Shown here: in pieces, positions 57,020 through 64,000 of the stretch
Layout: each line of letters opens with the position of its first letter
Position numbering within the stretch: position 1 is the stretch's first letter
Origin: Knoellia sp. p5-6-4
Lineage (GTDB): Bacteria > Actinomycetota > Actinomycetes > Actinomycetales > Dermatophilaceae
Length of the DNA: 64,000 bases
Assembly (NCBI RefSeq): GCF_029222705.1
Contig: NZ_JARGZF010000002.1
Span: 1,166,855 to 1,230,854, forward strand
Direction: 5' to 3'
Translations under genes and position numbers: made by a program
The notes under the pieces: generated by a model
The model's input: the letters and a program-made list of their open reading frames with translations, nothing else
Told to the model about the DNA's origin: nothing
Databases searched by the model: none

Positions 57020-58348
57020 CTAGGACTCCGCGCCGACAACGCGCTCGGCCAGCGAGCGAGCGGCGTCCGGGTGATCCTCGGCCAGCAGCCCGACGGCGAA
57101 GAGCAGGTATGCCGTGTCGGTCGCCACCCGCGCCTCCCGGGGCACCCGCCACCCGCCCGCATGGTCGCCGGTCACGGCGCGCAGCACCGCGCGCTGGTCG
57201 TCGTCCTCGGCGTGCCGCAGCACACCGCCCGAGCCGATGACGTGCACGACGTCGGCCAGGGGGCGCGGGCTGGCCCCCGGCGAGGCTGGGCGCGCGTGGC
57301 GCCGGACGGCGACCACCGCGGCGAGCCGGGCGAGCTCGAGGTCGAGGGCCTGCTCGGCCGCATCGGCTGGGAGGTGGGCCGTGTCGCGGGCCACGCGCGC
57401 GGCATACCCGGGCAGTCCGTCGGAGACGGGCAGCGCCTCTCGCTGGGCTGCCTCGAGCACACCCTCGGCGCTCCACCGCATGCCGAGGTCGGCCTCGACG
57501 GTGCGCGACTGCCACAGGGGGGCGACGACGTCCTTGGCGAGGCCGGCGTCCTCGCCCTGCGGCTGCAGCGCGGAGTAGACGTCGCTGGTGGCTCCGCCGA
57601 CATCGACCACCAGCACGTCGCCCTCGACCGAGTCCGCGAGCACCTGTACGCCTGCCAGAACGGCGTCGGGCGTCGCGGCACGCACCATGTCGACGAACTC
57701 CGTCCCCTTCGACAGGTGCTTACCGCCGATGACGTGGTGGAGGAAGGCTGCGCGGATCGCGGCTCGGGCCCCCTTCGGGGCGATGACGCCGATCTGGGGC
57801 AGCACGTTGGCGGTGACCTCGAAGCGCCGGCCGGTGGAGGCCAGCACGGCGGCCACCTCGTCGGCGGCGTCGGCGTTGCCGGCCACCACGATGGGGGCCG
57901 CGACGCGCATGTGGGCGAGGCGCTCGGCGTTGTGCAGCAGCACGTCGGCGTTGCCGCCGTCGGTGCCGCCGACGAGCAGCACGATGTCGGGCCGGGCCGC
58001 GCGCAGGTCGTGCACGTCGGGTCCCGACAGCCGTCCGGACGCGACGTGGACGACCTTGGCCCCGGCGCTCAGGCCCACGCGGTAGCCGGCCTGGGCCGTG
58101 ACCTCCCGCTCGTAGCCGACGACCGCCAGCCGCAGCCCGCCGCCGGCGCTGGAGCAGGCGAGCACGCCCTCGGGCTCCGGGAGTGCCTCGGCCGCCAGGG
58201 ACTCCCGGATGACCCGGTAGCCGTCGAGGACGTCCGTGCCGATCGTCGTCGGCACCTCACGGGTGGCGAGCAGCTCGCCCTCCGCGGCGTCGACGAGCGC
58301 GGCCTTGGTGAAGGTCGAGCCGAAGTCGACGCAGAGGAGGCGTGCCAT
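57020..58348 (-). CDS. MutL/GlmL-family ASKHA ATPase (mutase-reactivation type)
   Basis: 442 residues with two actin-like phosphate motifs: LLCVDFGSTFTKAALVD at the N-terminus and GDVLVVDVGGATSDVYSAL in the middle, plus LVGGTDGGNAD and VIGSGGVLRH. This family (GlmL/OraS) protects or reactivates B12-dependent aminomutases such as glutamate or ornithine mutase. No such mutase is encoded in the window; the gene is 6 bases downstream of metB, as a two-gene operon. Its real partner is therefore unknown. Confidence 0.87.
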   Translation of the reverse strand: MARLLCVDFGSTFTKAALVDAAEGELLATREVPTTIGTDVLDGYRVIRESLAAEALPEPEGVLACSSAGGGLRLAVVGYEREVTAQAGYRVGLSAGAKVVHVASGRLSGPDVHDLRAARPDIVLLVGGTDGGNADVLLHNAERLAHMRVAAPIVVAGNADAADEVAAVLASTGRRFEVTANVLPQIGVIAPKGARAAIRAAFLHHVIGGKHLSKGTEFVDMVRAATPDAVLAGVQVLADSVEGDVLVVDVGGATSDVYSALQPQGEDAGLAKDVVAPLWQSRTVEADLGMRWSAEGVLEAAQREALPVSDGLPGYAARVARDTAHLPADAAEQALDLELARLAAVVAVRRHARPASPGASPRPLADVVHVIGSGGVLRHAEDDDQRAVLRAVTGDHAGGWRVPREARVATDTAYLLFAVGLLAEDHPDAARSLAERVVGAES

Positions 58349-58354
58349 CGTGGT

Positions 58355-59545
58355 TCAGGCGAGCCGGTCGAGGGCCTGGGAGAGGTCGGCGATGAGGTCG
58401 GCGACGTCCTCGATGCCGACCGAGAGGCGGATGAGGTCGGCGGGCACCTCGAGCTCGGTGCCGCGGACCGACGCGTGGGTCATGCGTGCGGGGTGCTCGA
58501 TGAGCGACTCGACGCCGCCGAGCGACTCGCCCAGGGTCCACACCTGGGTCTCGGCGCAGACCTTGACGGCGACGTCCTCGCCGGCCTTGAGCTGGAACGA
58601 GATCATGCCGCCGAAGCGCTTCATCTGCTTCTTGGCGACCTCGTGGCCGGGGTGGCTCGGCAGGCCCGGGTAGTGCACGGCGCTGACGGCCGGGTGGCCC
58701 TGCAGGAACTCGACGACCTTCTCGGCGTTGTCGCAGTGCCGCTCCATGCGGACCGCCAGCGTCTTCAGACCGCGCAGCACGAGCCAGGCGTCGAACGGTC
58801 CGGCGACGGCACCCATCGAGTTCTGGTGGAAGGCAATGCGATCCGCCGCGTCCTCGAAGCCGGGGACGGAGATGCCGTGGCCGACCACGACCGCGCCGCC
58901 GACGACGTCGCTGTGGCCCCCGGAGTACTTCGTCGTCGAGTGGCAGACGATGTCGGCGCCGAGCGCGAGCGGCTGCTGGAGGTAGGCGGAGGCGAAGGTG
59001 TTGTCGACGACGAGCAGGGCGCCGGCCTCGTGCGCGATGGCGGCGAGCGCCTCGATGTCGGCGATGCCGAGCAGCGGGTTGGTCGGCGTCTCGACCCACA
59101 GCATCTTGGTCTGGCCCGGGCGGATCGCGGCGCGCACGGCGTCGACGTCACCCATGGGGGCGATGGTGTGCTCGACGCCCCAGGGCACGAGCACCTTGTT
59201 GAAGAGGCGGTAGGTGCCGCCGTAGGCGTCGGAGGGCACGACGACGTGCTCCCCCGGCTGGAGCAGGGCGCGCAGGAGGGTGTCCTGCCCGGCGAGGCCG
59301 GAGGCGAACGCGAAACCGCGGGCGCCGCCCTCGAGCGCGGCGAAGCACTCCTCGAGCGCGGAGCGGGTCGGGTTGGCCGAGCGGCTGTACTCGTAGCCGC
59401 CGCGGAAGCCGCCGATGCCGTCCTGCTTGTAGGTCGACACCTGGTAGATCGGCGTGATCACGGCGCCGGTGCTGGCATCCGGCTCCTGCCCGGCGTGGAT
59501 CGCCCTGGTCGAGAAACCGCCCTGCCCGCTCTGCTGCTCGCTCAT
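58355..59545 (-). CDS. metB: Cystathionine gamma-synthase / gamma-lyase family enzyme
   Basis: 396 residues. PLP Lys in CHSTTKYSGGHSDVVGG, phosphate-binding ASGLAGQDTL, YEYSRSANPTR at the N-terminus and SLGGVESLIEHPARMTH. Trans-sulfuration enzyme; synthase versus lyase activity cannot be separated by sequence. ATG 59545 lies 7 bases after TAGCCT. Followed by the MutL-like gene. Confidence 0.95.
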   Translation of the reverse strand: MSEQQSGQGGFSTRAIHAGQEPDASTGAVITPIYQVSTYKQDGIGGFRGGYEYSRSANPTRSALEECFAALEGGARGFAFASGLAGQDTLLRALLQPGEHVVVPSDAYGGTYRLFNKVLVPWGVEHTIAPMGDVDAVRAAIRPGQTKMLWVETPTNPLLGIADIEALAAIAHEAGALLVVDNTFASAYLQQPLALGADIVCHSTTKYSGGHSDVVGGAVVVGHGISVPGFEDAADRIAFHQNSMGAVAGPFDAWLVLRGLKTLAVRMERHCDNAEKVVEFLQGHPAVSAVHYPGLPSHPGHEVAKKQMKRFGGMISFQLKAGEDVAVKVCAETQVWTLGESLGGVESLIEHPARMTHASVRGTELEVPADLIRLSVGIEDVADLIADLSQALDRLA

Positions 59546-59576
59546 GCGGGCAAGGCTAACGGCAGCCCCTCGCCCG

Positions 59577-60581
59577 TCAGCCCAGCACCTTCTGCCACTC
59601 GCGCCTGTGGGCGTCGACCGCGTAGCCGAGCCGCTGGTTGACCGCGAGCATGTGGGCGTTGTCCTCGGCGTTCCACGTGCGGATGCCGGTCAGCTCCGGC
59701 AGGTGCTCCATCACCGCGAGGGTGTTGGCCGCCTTGAGCCGCAGGCCCAGGGCGTGGCCGCGGTGCTCGCGCACCACGAGGGTGTCCTGCTGGTAGCCCA
59801 GCGTCGGCGTCTCCGGCGAGAACTGCACCTGGGTGTAGCCGACGAGCCGGCCGGACGGGAGGTGCCGGGCCACGGTCTCCACGACGCGACGGCCCATGGA
59901 GGCGAGCACGTCGTACTCGCCCCGCATCCGCGCGGCGTCCCAGTCCTCCTCCTCGAGCTGCAGGTCACCGAGCGGCACGTCGGTGCTCATCCGGCGCTGC
60001 AGCTCAGCCCGGTCCTCCAGCCACGAGCCGGGTATGCCGTCGACGCTGGTCTCGAGGGTGTAGTCACCGTCGTCTGCGGCGACGTCGCCGACGGTCGCGT
60101 CGTCCACGGGCAGCAGGAGGGTGCTGCGCAGGACGTGCTGCGCCGCTGTGTAGCCGTGCCCCCGGGCGAAGCCCTCGCCAGAGACGTCTTTGGCCCCAGC
60201 CGGCCACTCGGTCTCGGCGATGAAGACGCTGCGTCCGTGCTCGACAGCCCGGGCCTCTGCCCAGCGGAGCAGCTCGCTGCCCACTCCCCGGAGGCGGTGG
60301 TCGGGGTGCACCGCCAGTGACAGGAAGGCCACCCGGGGGTTCTCCCGGGTGCGGAGCACGACGAGCACCGCGCCGGCCACCTCGCCGTCCGGCTGCACCG
60401 CTGCGGCGGCGATCGTGCGGCGGTGCGGGTTGCGCTCCAGCTCGCGGAGCTCGTCGGCGCCCCACGCGGTGTGCTCGTCGCCGAACACGGCGCGGCCGGA
60501 CGCGGCATACACCTCGGCCCACCGCGTGAAGAGGTCGCGCTGGGAGTCGTCGAGGCCGCTGACCGGCACGAGGGTGACCAT
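59577..60581 (-). CDS. Tandem-domain GNAT acetyltransferase
   Basis: 334 residues with two GNAT folds: first domain FLSLAVHPDHRLRGVGSELLRWAEARA (about 80-107) and second domain QDTLVVREHRGHALGLRLKAANTLAV (about 260-285) followed by NAEDNAHMLAVNQRLGYAV. Two-domain GNATs of this kind include mycothiol synthase relatives, but this one lacks features that would let me name it. ATG 60581, 6 bases after CAGGAT. Confidence 0.85.
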   Translation of the reverse strand: MVTLVPVSGLDDSQRDLFTRWAEVYAASGRAVFGDEHTAWGADELRELERNPHRRTIAAAAVQPDGEVAGAVLVVLRTRENPRVAFLSLAVHPDHRLRGVGSELLRWAEARAVEHGRSVFIAETEWPAGAKDVSGEGFARGHGYTAAQHVLRSTLLLPVDDATVGDVAADDGDYTLETSVDGIPGSWLEDRAELQRRMSTDVPLGDLQLEEEDWDAARMRGEYDVLASMGRRVVETVARHLPSGRLVGYTQVQFSPETPTLGYQQDTLVVREHRGHALGLRLKAANTLAVMEHLPELTGIRTWNAEDNAHMLAVNQRLGYAVDAHRREWQKVLG

Positions 60582-60598
60582 GGCCGCATCCTGCCGGA

Positions 60599-61237
60599 CT
60601 ACAGCGGCGAGTCCGGCAAGGGCTCGTCCGGTGGCACCGGCGCCTCGGGCACGGTGAGCAGCGGGAGCGCCACGTGCACGACCGGCCCGATCGCGATCGC
60701 GAAGAGCACGGTGCCGACGCCGAGGTTGCCCCCGAGCAGCCAGCCGATGACGACGACCGCGACCTCGATGCCGGTGCGCACCACTCGCACCGACCAGCCG
60801 CGGGTGCGCACGAGACCGGTCATGAGGCCGTCGCGCGGGCCGGGACCGAGTCGGGCGCCGATGTAGGCCGCGGTGGCCACGCCGTTGATGAGGATGCCGG
60901 TCACGAGGAACAGCGCACGCACCCAGACCGAGCCCGGTGTCGCCAGCAGGCCGAGGAAGACGTCGAGGGCGGCACCGATGACGATGACGTTGCTGATGGT
61001 GCCGAGCCCGGGTCGCTCGCGCAGTGGGATCCACAGCAGCAGCACGACGGCGCCGATGATGATCGACCACTGGCCGATGGTGAGGCCGAACTGCTGGACC
61101 AGGCCCTGGTGCAGCACGTCCCAGGGGATGACCCCCAGGGAGGCACGCACGATGAGGGCCTCGCCGAACGCGAAGACGAGCAGGCCGGCATACAGCTGGA
61201 TCACGCGCCGCGGGAGGCGACGGGCGGCAAGGGGCAT
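60599..61237 (-). CDS. YczE/YitT-type membrane protein
   Basis: 212 residues with five or six TM helices. The opening RRVIQLYAGLLVFAFGEALIVRASLGVIPWDVLHQGL and GARLGPGPRDGLMTGL match the YczE/YyaS/YitT family. Transport or regulatory role unknown. ATG 61237 is 6 bases after TACGGT. Only 35 bases separate it from the divergent msrA start. The GNAT gene follows at 17 bases. Confidence 0.88.
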   Translation of the reverse strand: MPLAARRLPRRVIQLYAGLLVFAFGEALIVRASLGVIPWDVLHQGLVQQFGLTIGQWSIIIGAVVLLLWIPLRERPGLGTISNVIVIGAALDVFLGLLATPGSVWVRALFLVTGILINGVATAAYIGARLGPGPRDGLMTGLVRTRGWSVRVVRTGIEVAVVVIGWLLGGNLGVGTVLFAIAIGPVVHVALPLLTVPEAPVPPDEPLPDSPL

Positions 61238-61272
61238 GGGCGCACCGTAGCCCCGCGTGTTCCAATGGATGG
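61238..61272. promoter_or_regulatory. 35-bp divergent leaderless promoter region (yczE-like / msrA)
   Basis: Minus strand: TACGGT 6 bases before ATG 61237. Plus strand: TCCAAT 6 bases before GTG 61273. Both -35 regions would have to lie close to or inside the opposite gene. Confidence 0.45.
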
Positions 61273-61980
61273 GTGCTGTTCGGATCGCGAGCGAAGACCA
61301 CCATGCCCACCGCCGAGACGGCCCTGAAGGGCCGCTCCAGCAGGCCGTATGCCGTGCCCGCCCGGCACGAGGTGCTCGGCACCCCGCTCGAGGGGCCGTG
61401 GCCGCAGGGCACCGAGGTGCTGTACGTCGCCATGGGGTGCTTCTGGGGCGCCGAGCGGATCTTCTGGCGGCTGCCCGGCGTCGTGACGACCGCGGCCGGC
61501 TACATGGGCGGGTTCACGCCGCACCCGACCTACGAGGAGACCTGCACGGGCATGACCGGGCACGCCGAGACGGTGCTCGTGGCCTACGACCCGACGCAGA
61601 CGACGCCCGAGCTGCTGCTCAAGGAGTTCTGGGAGAACCACGACCCGACGCAGGGCAACCGGCAGGGCAACGACATCGGCACCGCCTACCGCTCGGCGAT
61701 CTACTGGACGACCGACGAGCAGGAGCGGGCCGCCCGCGCCACGCGTGACGCGTTCCAGAAGGTGTTGACCGACAACGGGTTCGGCCCCATCACCACCGAG
61801 CTGCGGTCGGCGGAGGACGCCGGGACGTTCTACTGGGCCGAGGACTACCACCAGCAGTACCTGCACAAGAACCCCGGCGGCTACTGCAACCACGGCCCCA
61901 ACGGGATGACCTGTCCCGTGGGCCTGCTCAAGCAGGACGAGGTGCCGTCGCAGCAGGACATCCTGCCGCCCAGCGCCTGA
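61273..61980 (+). CDS. msrA: Peptide-methionine (S)-S-oxide reductase MsrA
   Basis: 235 residues. Active-site GCFWGAERIFWRLPGV (catalytic Cys about residue 55), GYMGGFTPHPTYEETCTG, and AEDYHQQYL; the resolving Cys are probably those in GYCNHGPNGMTCP near the C-terminus. Repairs oxidised methionine. Start GTG 61273; an ATG at 61303 gives a 10-residue shorter form. Confidence 0.95.
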   Translation: MLFGSRAKTTMPTAETALKGRSSRPYAVPARHEVLGTPLEGPWPQGTEVLYVAMGCFWGAERIFWRLPGVVTTAAGYMGGFTPHPTYEETCTGMTGHAETVLVAYDPTQTTPELLLKEFWENHDPTQGNRQGNDIGTAYRSAIYWTTDEQERAARATRDAFQKVLTDNGFGPITTELRSAEDAGTFYWAEDYHQQYLHKNPGGYCNHGPNGMTCPVGLLKQDEVPSQQDILPPSA

Positions 61981-62025
61981 GTCGCCTGCGCCGGAGCCCG
62001 GCGGCCGGCACCATAGGGTCCGGGT

Positions 62026-62496
62026 GTGATCAGCTCCGGACTCAGCGACAAGCTCGGTCGCGTCGTCACCCTGCGCCCGATCGCTGACGACTGGCGCGCG
62101 GTGGCCGACGTGGCGCCTGCCGACGACCAGCGGGACTTCGTCTACGCCCTTGCGGGGCGGTACATGCTCATGACCGAGCGCGGCGGGCCGTGGACCTCGC
62201 TCGGCGTCTACGCCGACGAGACCGTGGTCGGCCACGTGATGTGGGGCCTCGACGACGACGGCTCGCACTGGATCGGCGGGCTGGTCATCGACCGGTCCCA
62301 CCAGGGTCATGGACTCGGCCGGGCGGTGACGCAGACCCTGGTCGACTGGTTCCGCGCCCAGCCGGGCCACTGGGTGACCCGGCTGACCTACCACCCCGAC
62401 AACACCGCGGCCGCAGCGCTGTACGCCTCGCTCGGGTTCGTGCCGACCGGCGAGGTCGACGAAGGCGAGAGCGTCGCCGAGCTGCGCCGAGGCTGA
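62026..62496 (+). CDS. GNAT acetyltransferase, spermidine-acetyltransferase-like (SpeG/BltD type)
   Basis: 156 residues: VVTLRPIADDWRAVADVAP start, WIGGLVIDRSHQGHGLGRAVTQTLVDWF acetyl-CoA loop (H-x-G-x-G), YHPDNTAAAALYASLGFVPTGEVDEGE. The pattern is close to BltD/SpeG-like GNATs acting on polyamines or similar amines, but this is inferred. GTG 62026 is 6 bases after TAGGGT, which fixes the start. Confidence 0.88.
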   Translation: MISSGLSDKLGRVVTLRPIADDWRAVADVAPADDQRDFVYALAGRYMLMTERGGPWTSLGVYADETVVGHVMWGLDDDGSHWIGGLVIDRSHQGHGLGRAVTQTLVDWFRAQPGHWVTRLTYHPDNTAAAALYASLGFVPTGEVDEGESVAELRRG

Positions 62497-62539
62497 ACGA
62501 CCGCACCAGCGCCGGCTGGTCGTGAATTCGGCCTGTCAG

Positions 62540-62570
62540 ACCTCCTTCCTAGCGTGACCCACAAGGAGGT
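62540..62570 (+). promoter_or_regulatory. Inverted repeat that can pair with the Shine-Dalgarno of the next gene
   Basis: ACCTCCTT (62540-62547) is a perfect complement of AAGGAGGT (62563-62570), with a 15-base loop. If transcription starts upstream of 62540 the ribosome site would be masked. A TAGCGT at 62550 could instead be the -10, which would leave the first arm out of the RNA. Confidence 0.45.
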
Positions 62571-62575
62571 AAGTC

Positions 62576-62998
62576 ATGAGAGTTCTACGGGCCACGACGG
62601 CGACCAACGGCGACGTCGCAGGTGACTACACGGCGGGTGTACCGGGTGAGCTGGTCTACCTGGGATTGGTGTGCGCGACCGACCGGAACGACCCCGACGG
62701 CGGCTGCGGCTGCGGGCGCGGTTTCAGCGGGCTCAACTCCGCACGCGCAACGACCACTGCCGTGGTCGTCGACGTGCCGCTCTCTGAGGTCGAGGTTCGG
62801 GAGGCGTACCGGTCCGGCCTGACCGCCCAGGGCTGGATCAACTCGCGGATGAGCGAGGCAGAGGTCGACGAGTTCCTCGACGAGGTCGTGGGCGTGGTCA
62901 CCCGCATCGCGGAGCACTTCTCTGTCGGCTCGGTGCTCGGTCGACGGCTGGACCAGGTGGTCTCGCGCGGCTTCTCGTTGCGCGACGTGGTCGCCTGA
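62576..62998 (+). CDS. Hypothetical protein with Cys/Gly motif (DUF7715-like)
   Basis: 140 residues. I recognise no enzyme. The N-terminal half has VCATDRNDPDGGCGCGRGF, a possible metal or structural Cys cluster (C-x9-C-x-C), followed by SGLNSARATTTAVV; the C-terminal half is helical (VREAYRSGLTAQGW, MSEAEVDEFLDEVVGVVTRIAEHF). ATG 62576 has a near-perfect AAGGAGGT, much stronger than its neighbours, and a complement just upstream. Resembles a small actinobacterial family of unknown role. Confidence 0.75.
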   Translation: MRVLRATTATNGDVAGDYTAGVPGELVYLGLVCATDRNDPDGGCGCGRGFSGLNSARATTTAVVVDVPLSEVEVREAYRSGLTAQGWINSRMSEAEVDEFLDEVVGVVTRIAEHFSVGSVLGRRLDQVVSRGFSLRDVVA

Positions 62999-63060
62999 GG
63001 CCCGCTGCCCGGCCGGTTTCTCGGTTGCCGGCTGCGGCTGGGACTGTCTAGCGTCGCGGC

Positions 63061-63552
63061 GTGCTGATCCGCGAGGCCACTGACGCTGACCTGCCCTCCA
63101 TCGCCCCGTTCTTCCGCGAGATCGTCGCGGACGGGGAGAGCTACGCCTTCCCCGAGGGCCTTGACGACGAGGGCGTCAGGGCGTGGTGGTTCGAACAACC
63201 CCCGGGACGGACGGTCGTGGCGGTCGACGACGACGGGACCGTGCTGGGCACCGCCAAGATGGGCCCCAACCGGCCGGAGCGCGGCTCACACATCGGCACG
63301 GCCAGCTTCATGGTCTCGCCCTACGCCCGTGGCCGCGGGGTCGGACGTGCCCTCGGCGAGCACGTCGTCGCCTGGAACCGCGAGCAGGGCTACGACGGCA
63401 TCCAGTTCAACGCCGTCGTCGAGACCAATACGGCGGCGGTCGCGCTCTGGAAGAGCCTGGGGTTCGAGGTGCTGGCCACCGTGCCGGGCGCGTTCGAGTC
63501 GCACCGGCACGGAAAGGTCGGCCTGCACCTGATGTTCCTGCCCCTTCGCTAG
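63061..63552 (+). CDS. GNAT acetyltransferase
   Basis: 163 residues: [20 protein letters not shown] at the start, [27 protein letters not shown] acetyl-CoA loop, [23 protein letters not shown]. Phosphinothricin-acetyltransferase-like layout; the substrate is unknown. GTG 63061 is 6 bases after TAGCGT (leaderless). Confidence 0.88.
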   Translation: MLIREATDADLPSIAPFFREIVADGESYAFPEGLDDEGVRAWWFEQPPGRTVVAVDDDGTVLGTAKMGPNRPERGSHIGTASFMVSPYARGRGVGRALGEHVVAWNREQGYDGIQFNAVVETNTAAVALWKSLGFEVLATVPGAFESHRHGKVGLHLMFLPLR

Positions 63553-63568
63553 AGCAGACGGCTCGCGG

Positions 63569-64000
63569 TCAGGCGCTGTCGAGCAGGTCGGGCAGCCGGT
63601 CTCTGTCCGCCCAGCTGAGGGTGATGACGTTGTCCCGCCAAGGGTGCGGGTGCGCCCGGCGCGGGTCGCCCCGGGTGGGCAGGAGGGGTGGGGCGGTGGA
63701 GTCGTAGGTGTGTCCGGTGGGGGTGGTGGTGCGGACCCGGTGCGGTGGCGCGTGCGGGTCGGCGGCGGTCGGGCCCGGGTCGGTGGTGACCGGGACCAGC
63801 CGGGGGCCTCCTTGGCGTGGTTGCACGCCTCGCACAGCCCCTGACCGTTGGTGGCGGTGGTGGGGCCGCCGGACCGGTCGGGGACCACGTGGTCGGCGTG
63901 CCGGATCGGGGCGTCGCACCACGGGGTGCGGCAGCTCTGGTCGCGCAGGGTGAGGAAGCGGCGCAGCTGGCCGTCGAAGACCCGGCGCCGGGAGTCCATC
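63569..64000 (-). pseudogene. DUF222/HNH endonuclease C-terminus with frameshift (5' part beyond window)
   Basis: Reading in from the right edge, one frame gives the HNH domain ([42 protein letters not shown]). At about 63803 the frame is lost and the proper C-terminus continues in another frame ([31 protein letters not shown], ending [10 protein letters not shown]). Homologs read straight through this junction, so a one-base indel is likely, either real or a sequencing error. It is a second 13E12-type copy distinct from the one at 1531-2946. Confidence 0.75.

Noticed and set aside
59546..59576. SAM or B12 riboswitch upstream of metB
   Set aside because: Leaderless promoter 7 bases before the ATG; the open space to the neighbouring gene is about 30 bases.

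Overview
This 64-kb window is chromosomal DNA from a high-GC Gram-positive bacterium (Actinomycetota). The evidence is the strong G/C bias at third codon positions, many GTG starts, a mycothiol S-conjugate amidase (mca), a WhiB-family iron-sulfur regulator, two IMPDH-family genes (guaB, guaB3), a PIN-PhoH protein, two DUF222/13E12-type HNH proteins and a TCGAAC-N4-GTTCGA LexA box. The overall gene complement reminds me of Intrasporangiaceae-like soil or water actinobacteria, but that placement is inference. It is dense, mostly housekeeping chromosome. I saw no tRNA, rRNA, CRISPR array, prophage or insertion sequence.

Layout. 0-6.2 kb: the 5' part of murT, a decayed class A beta-lactamase-like gene, an SOS-boxed HNH endonuclease, a lipoprotein serine hydrolase, a membrane protein of unknown role and a cupin. 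5.5-9.8 kb: a minus-strand operon SURF1 - DUF3817 - guaA - plsC - GNAT-like. 9.9-13.4 kb: a heterodimeric ABC exporter with strikingly asymmetric ATP sites. 13.6-23.5 kb: hsp20, an aldehyde dehydrogenase/GMC oxidoreductase operon, PPK2, a secreted ScyD/ScyE-type protein, guaB3, guaB, whiB and an S4 protein. 23.5-26.2 kb: a self-contained padR-ABC module. 26.8-29.0 kb: groES-groEL behind two CIRCE elements. 29-34.4 kb: a THUMP-like methyltransferase, a secreted protein, rbsK/iunH-type nucleoside salvage genes and a GH3 lipoprotein. 34.4-43.2 kb: alr, an alpha/beta hydrolase and the tsaE-tsaB-rimI-tsaD cluster, then nnr, acpS and glmS. 43.3-52.8 kb: coaA, fumC, an SLT lysozyme-like protein, phoH, uppS, trhA, mca, DUF4307 and greA. 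52.9-60.6 kb: ilvA, a DrrA/DrrB-type ABC exporter, metB with an orphan MutL/GlmL-type ATPase, and GNATs. 60.6-64 kb: a YczE-type membrane protein, msrA, small proteins and a frameshifted HNH gene.

From memory of the M. tuberculosis gene order, the left part (GMC oxidoreductase, guaB3, guaB, whiB, groEL/ES, tsaD, rimI, tsaB, tsaE, alr, nnr, glmS) matches the choD-glmS block. The right part (coaA, fumC, phoH, uppS, trhA, mca, DUF4307, greA, metB) matches the metB-fum block. The two blocks meet between glmS and coaA.

Two window-wide signals stand out beyond the genes. An octamer, CGGCATAC/GTATGCCG, occurs about 34 times, on both strands and in several reading frames, often forcing rare codons. 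Many genes also share a leaderless architecture, with a TANNNT hexamer exactly 6-8 bases before the start codon. I used this spacing to choose several starts. Regulatory DNA also includes a LexA box on the start of the HNH gene, a 35-bp palindrome before whiB, a GTAAGTTAC-centred operator shared by two promoters, and hairpins that could hide Shine-Dalgarno sequences.
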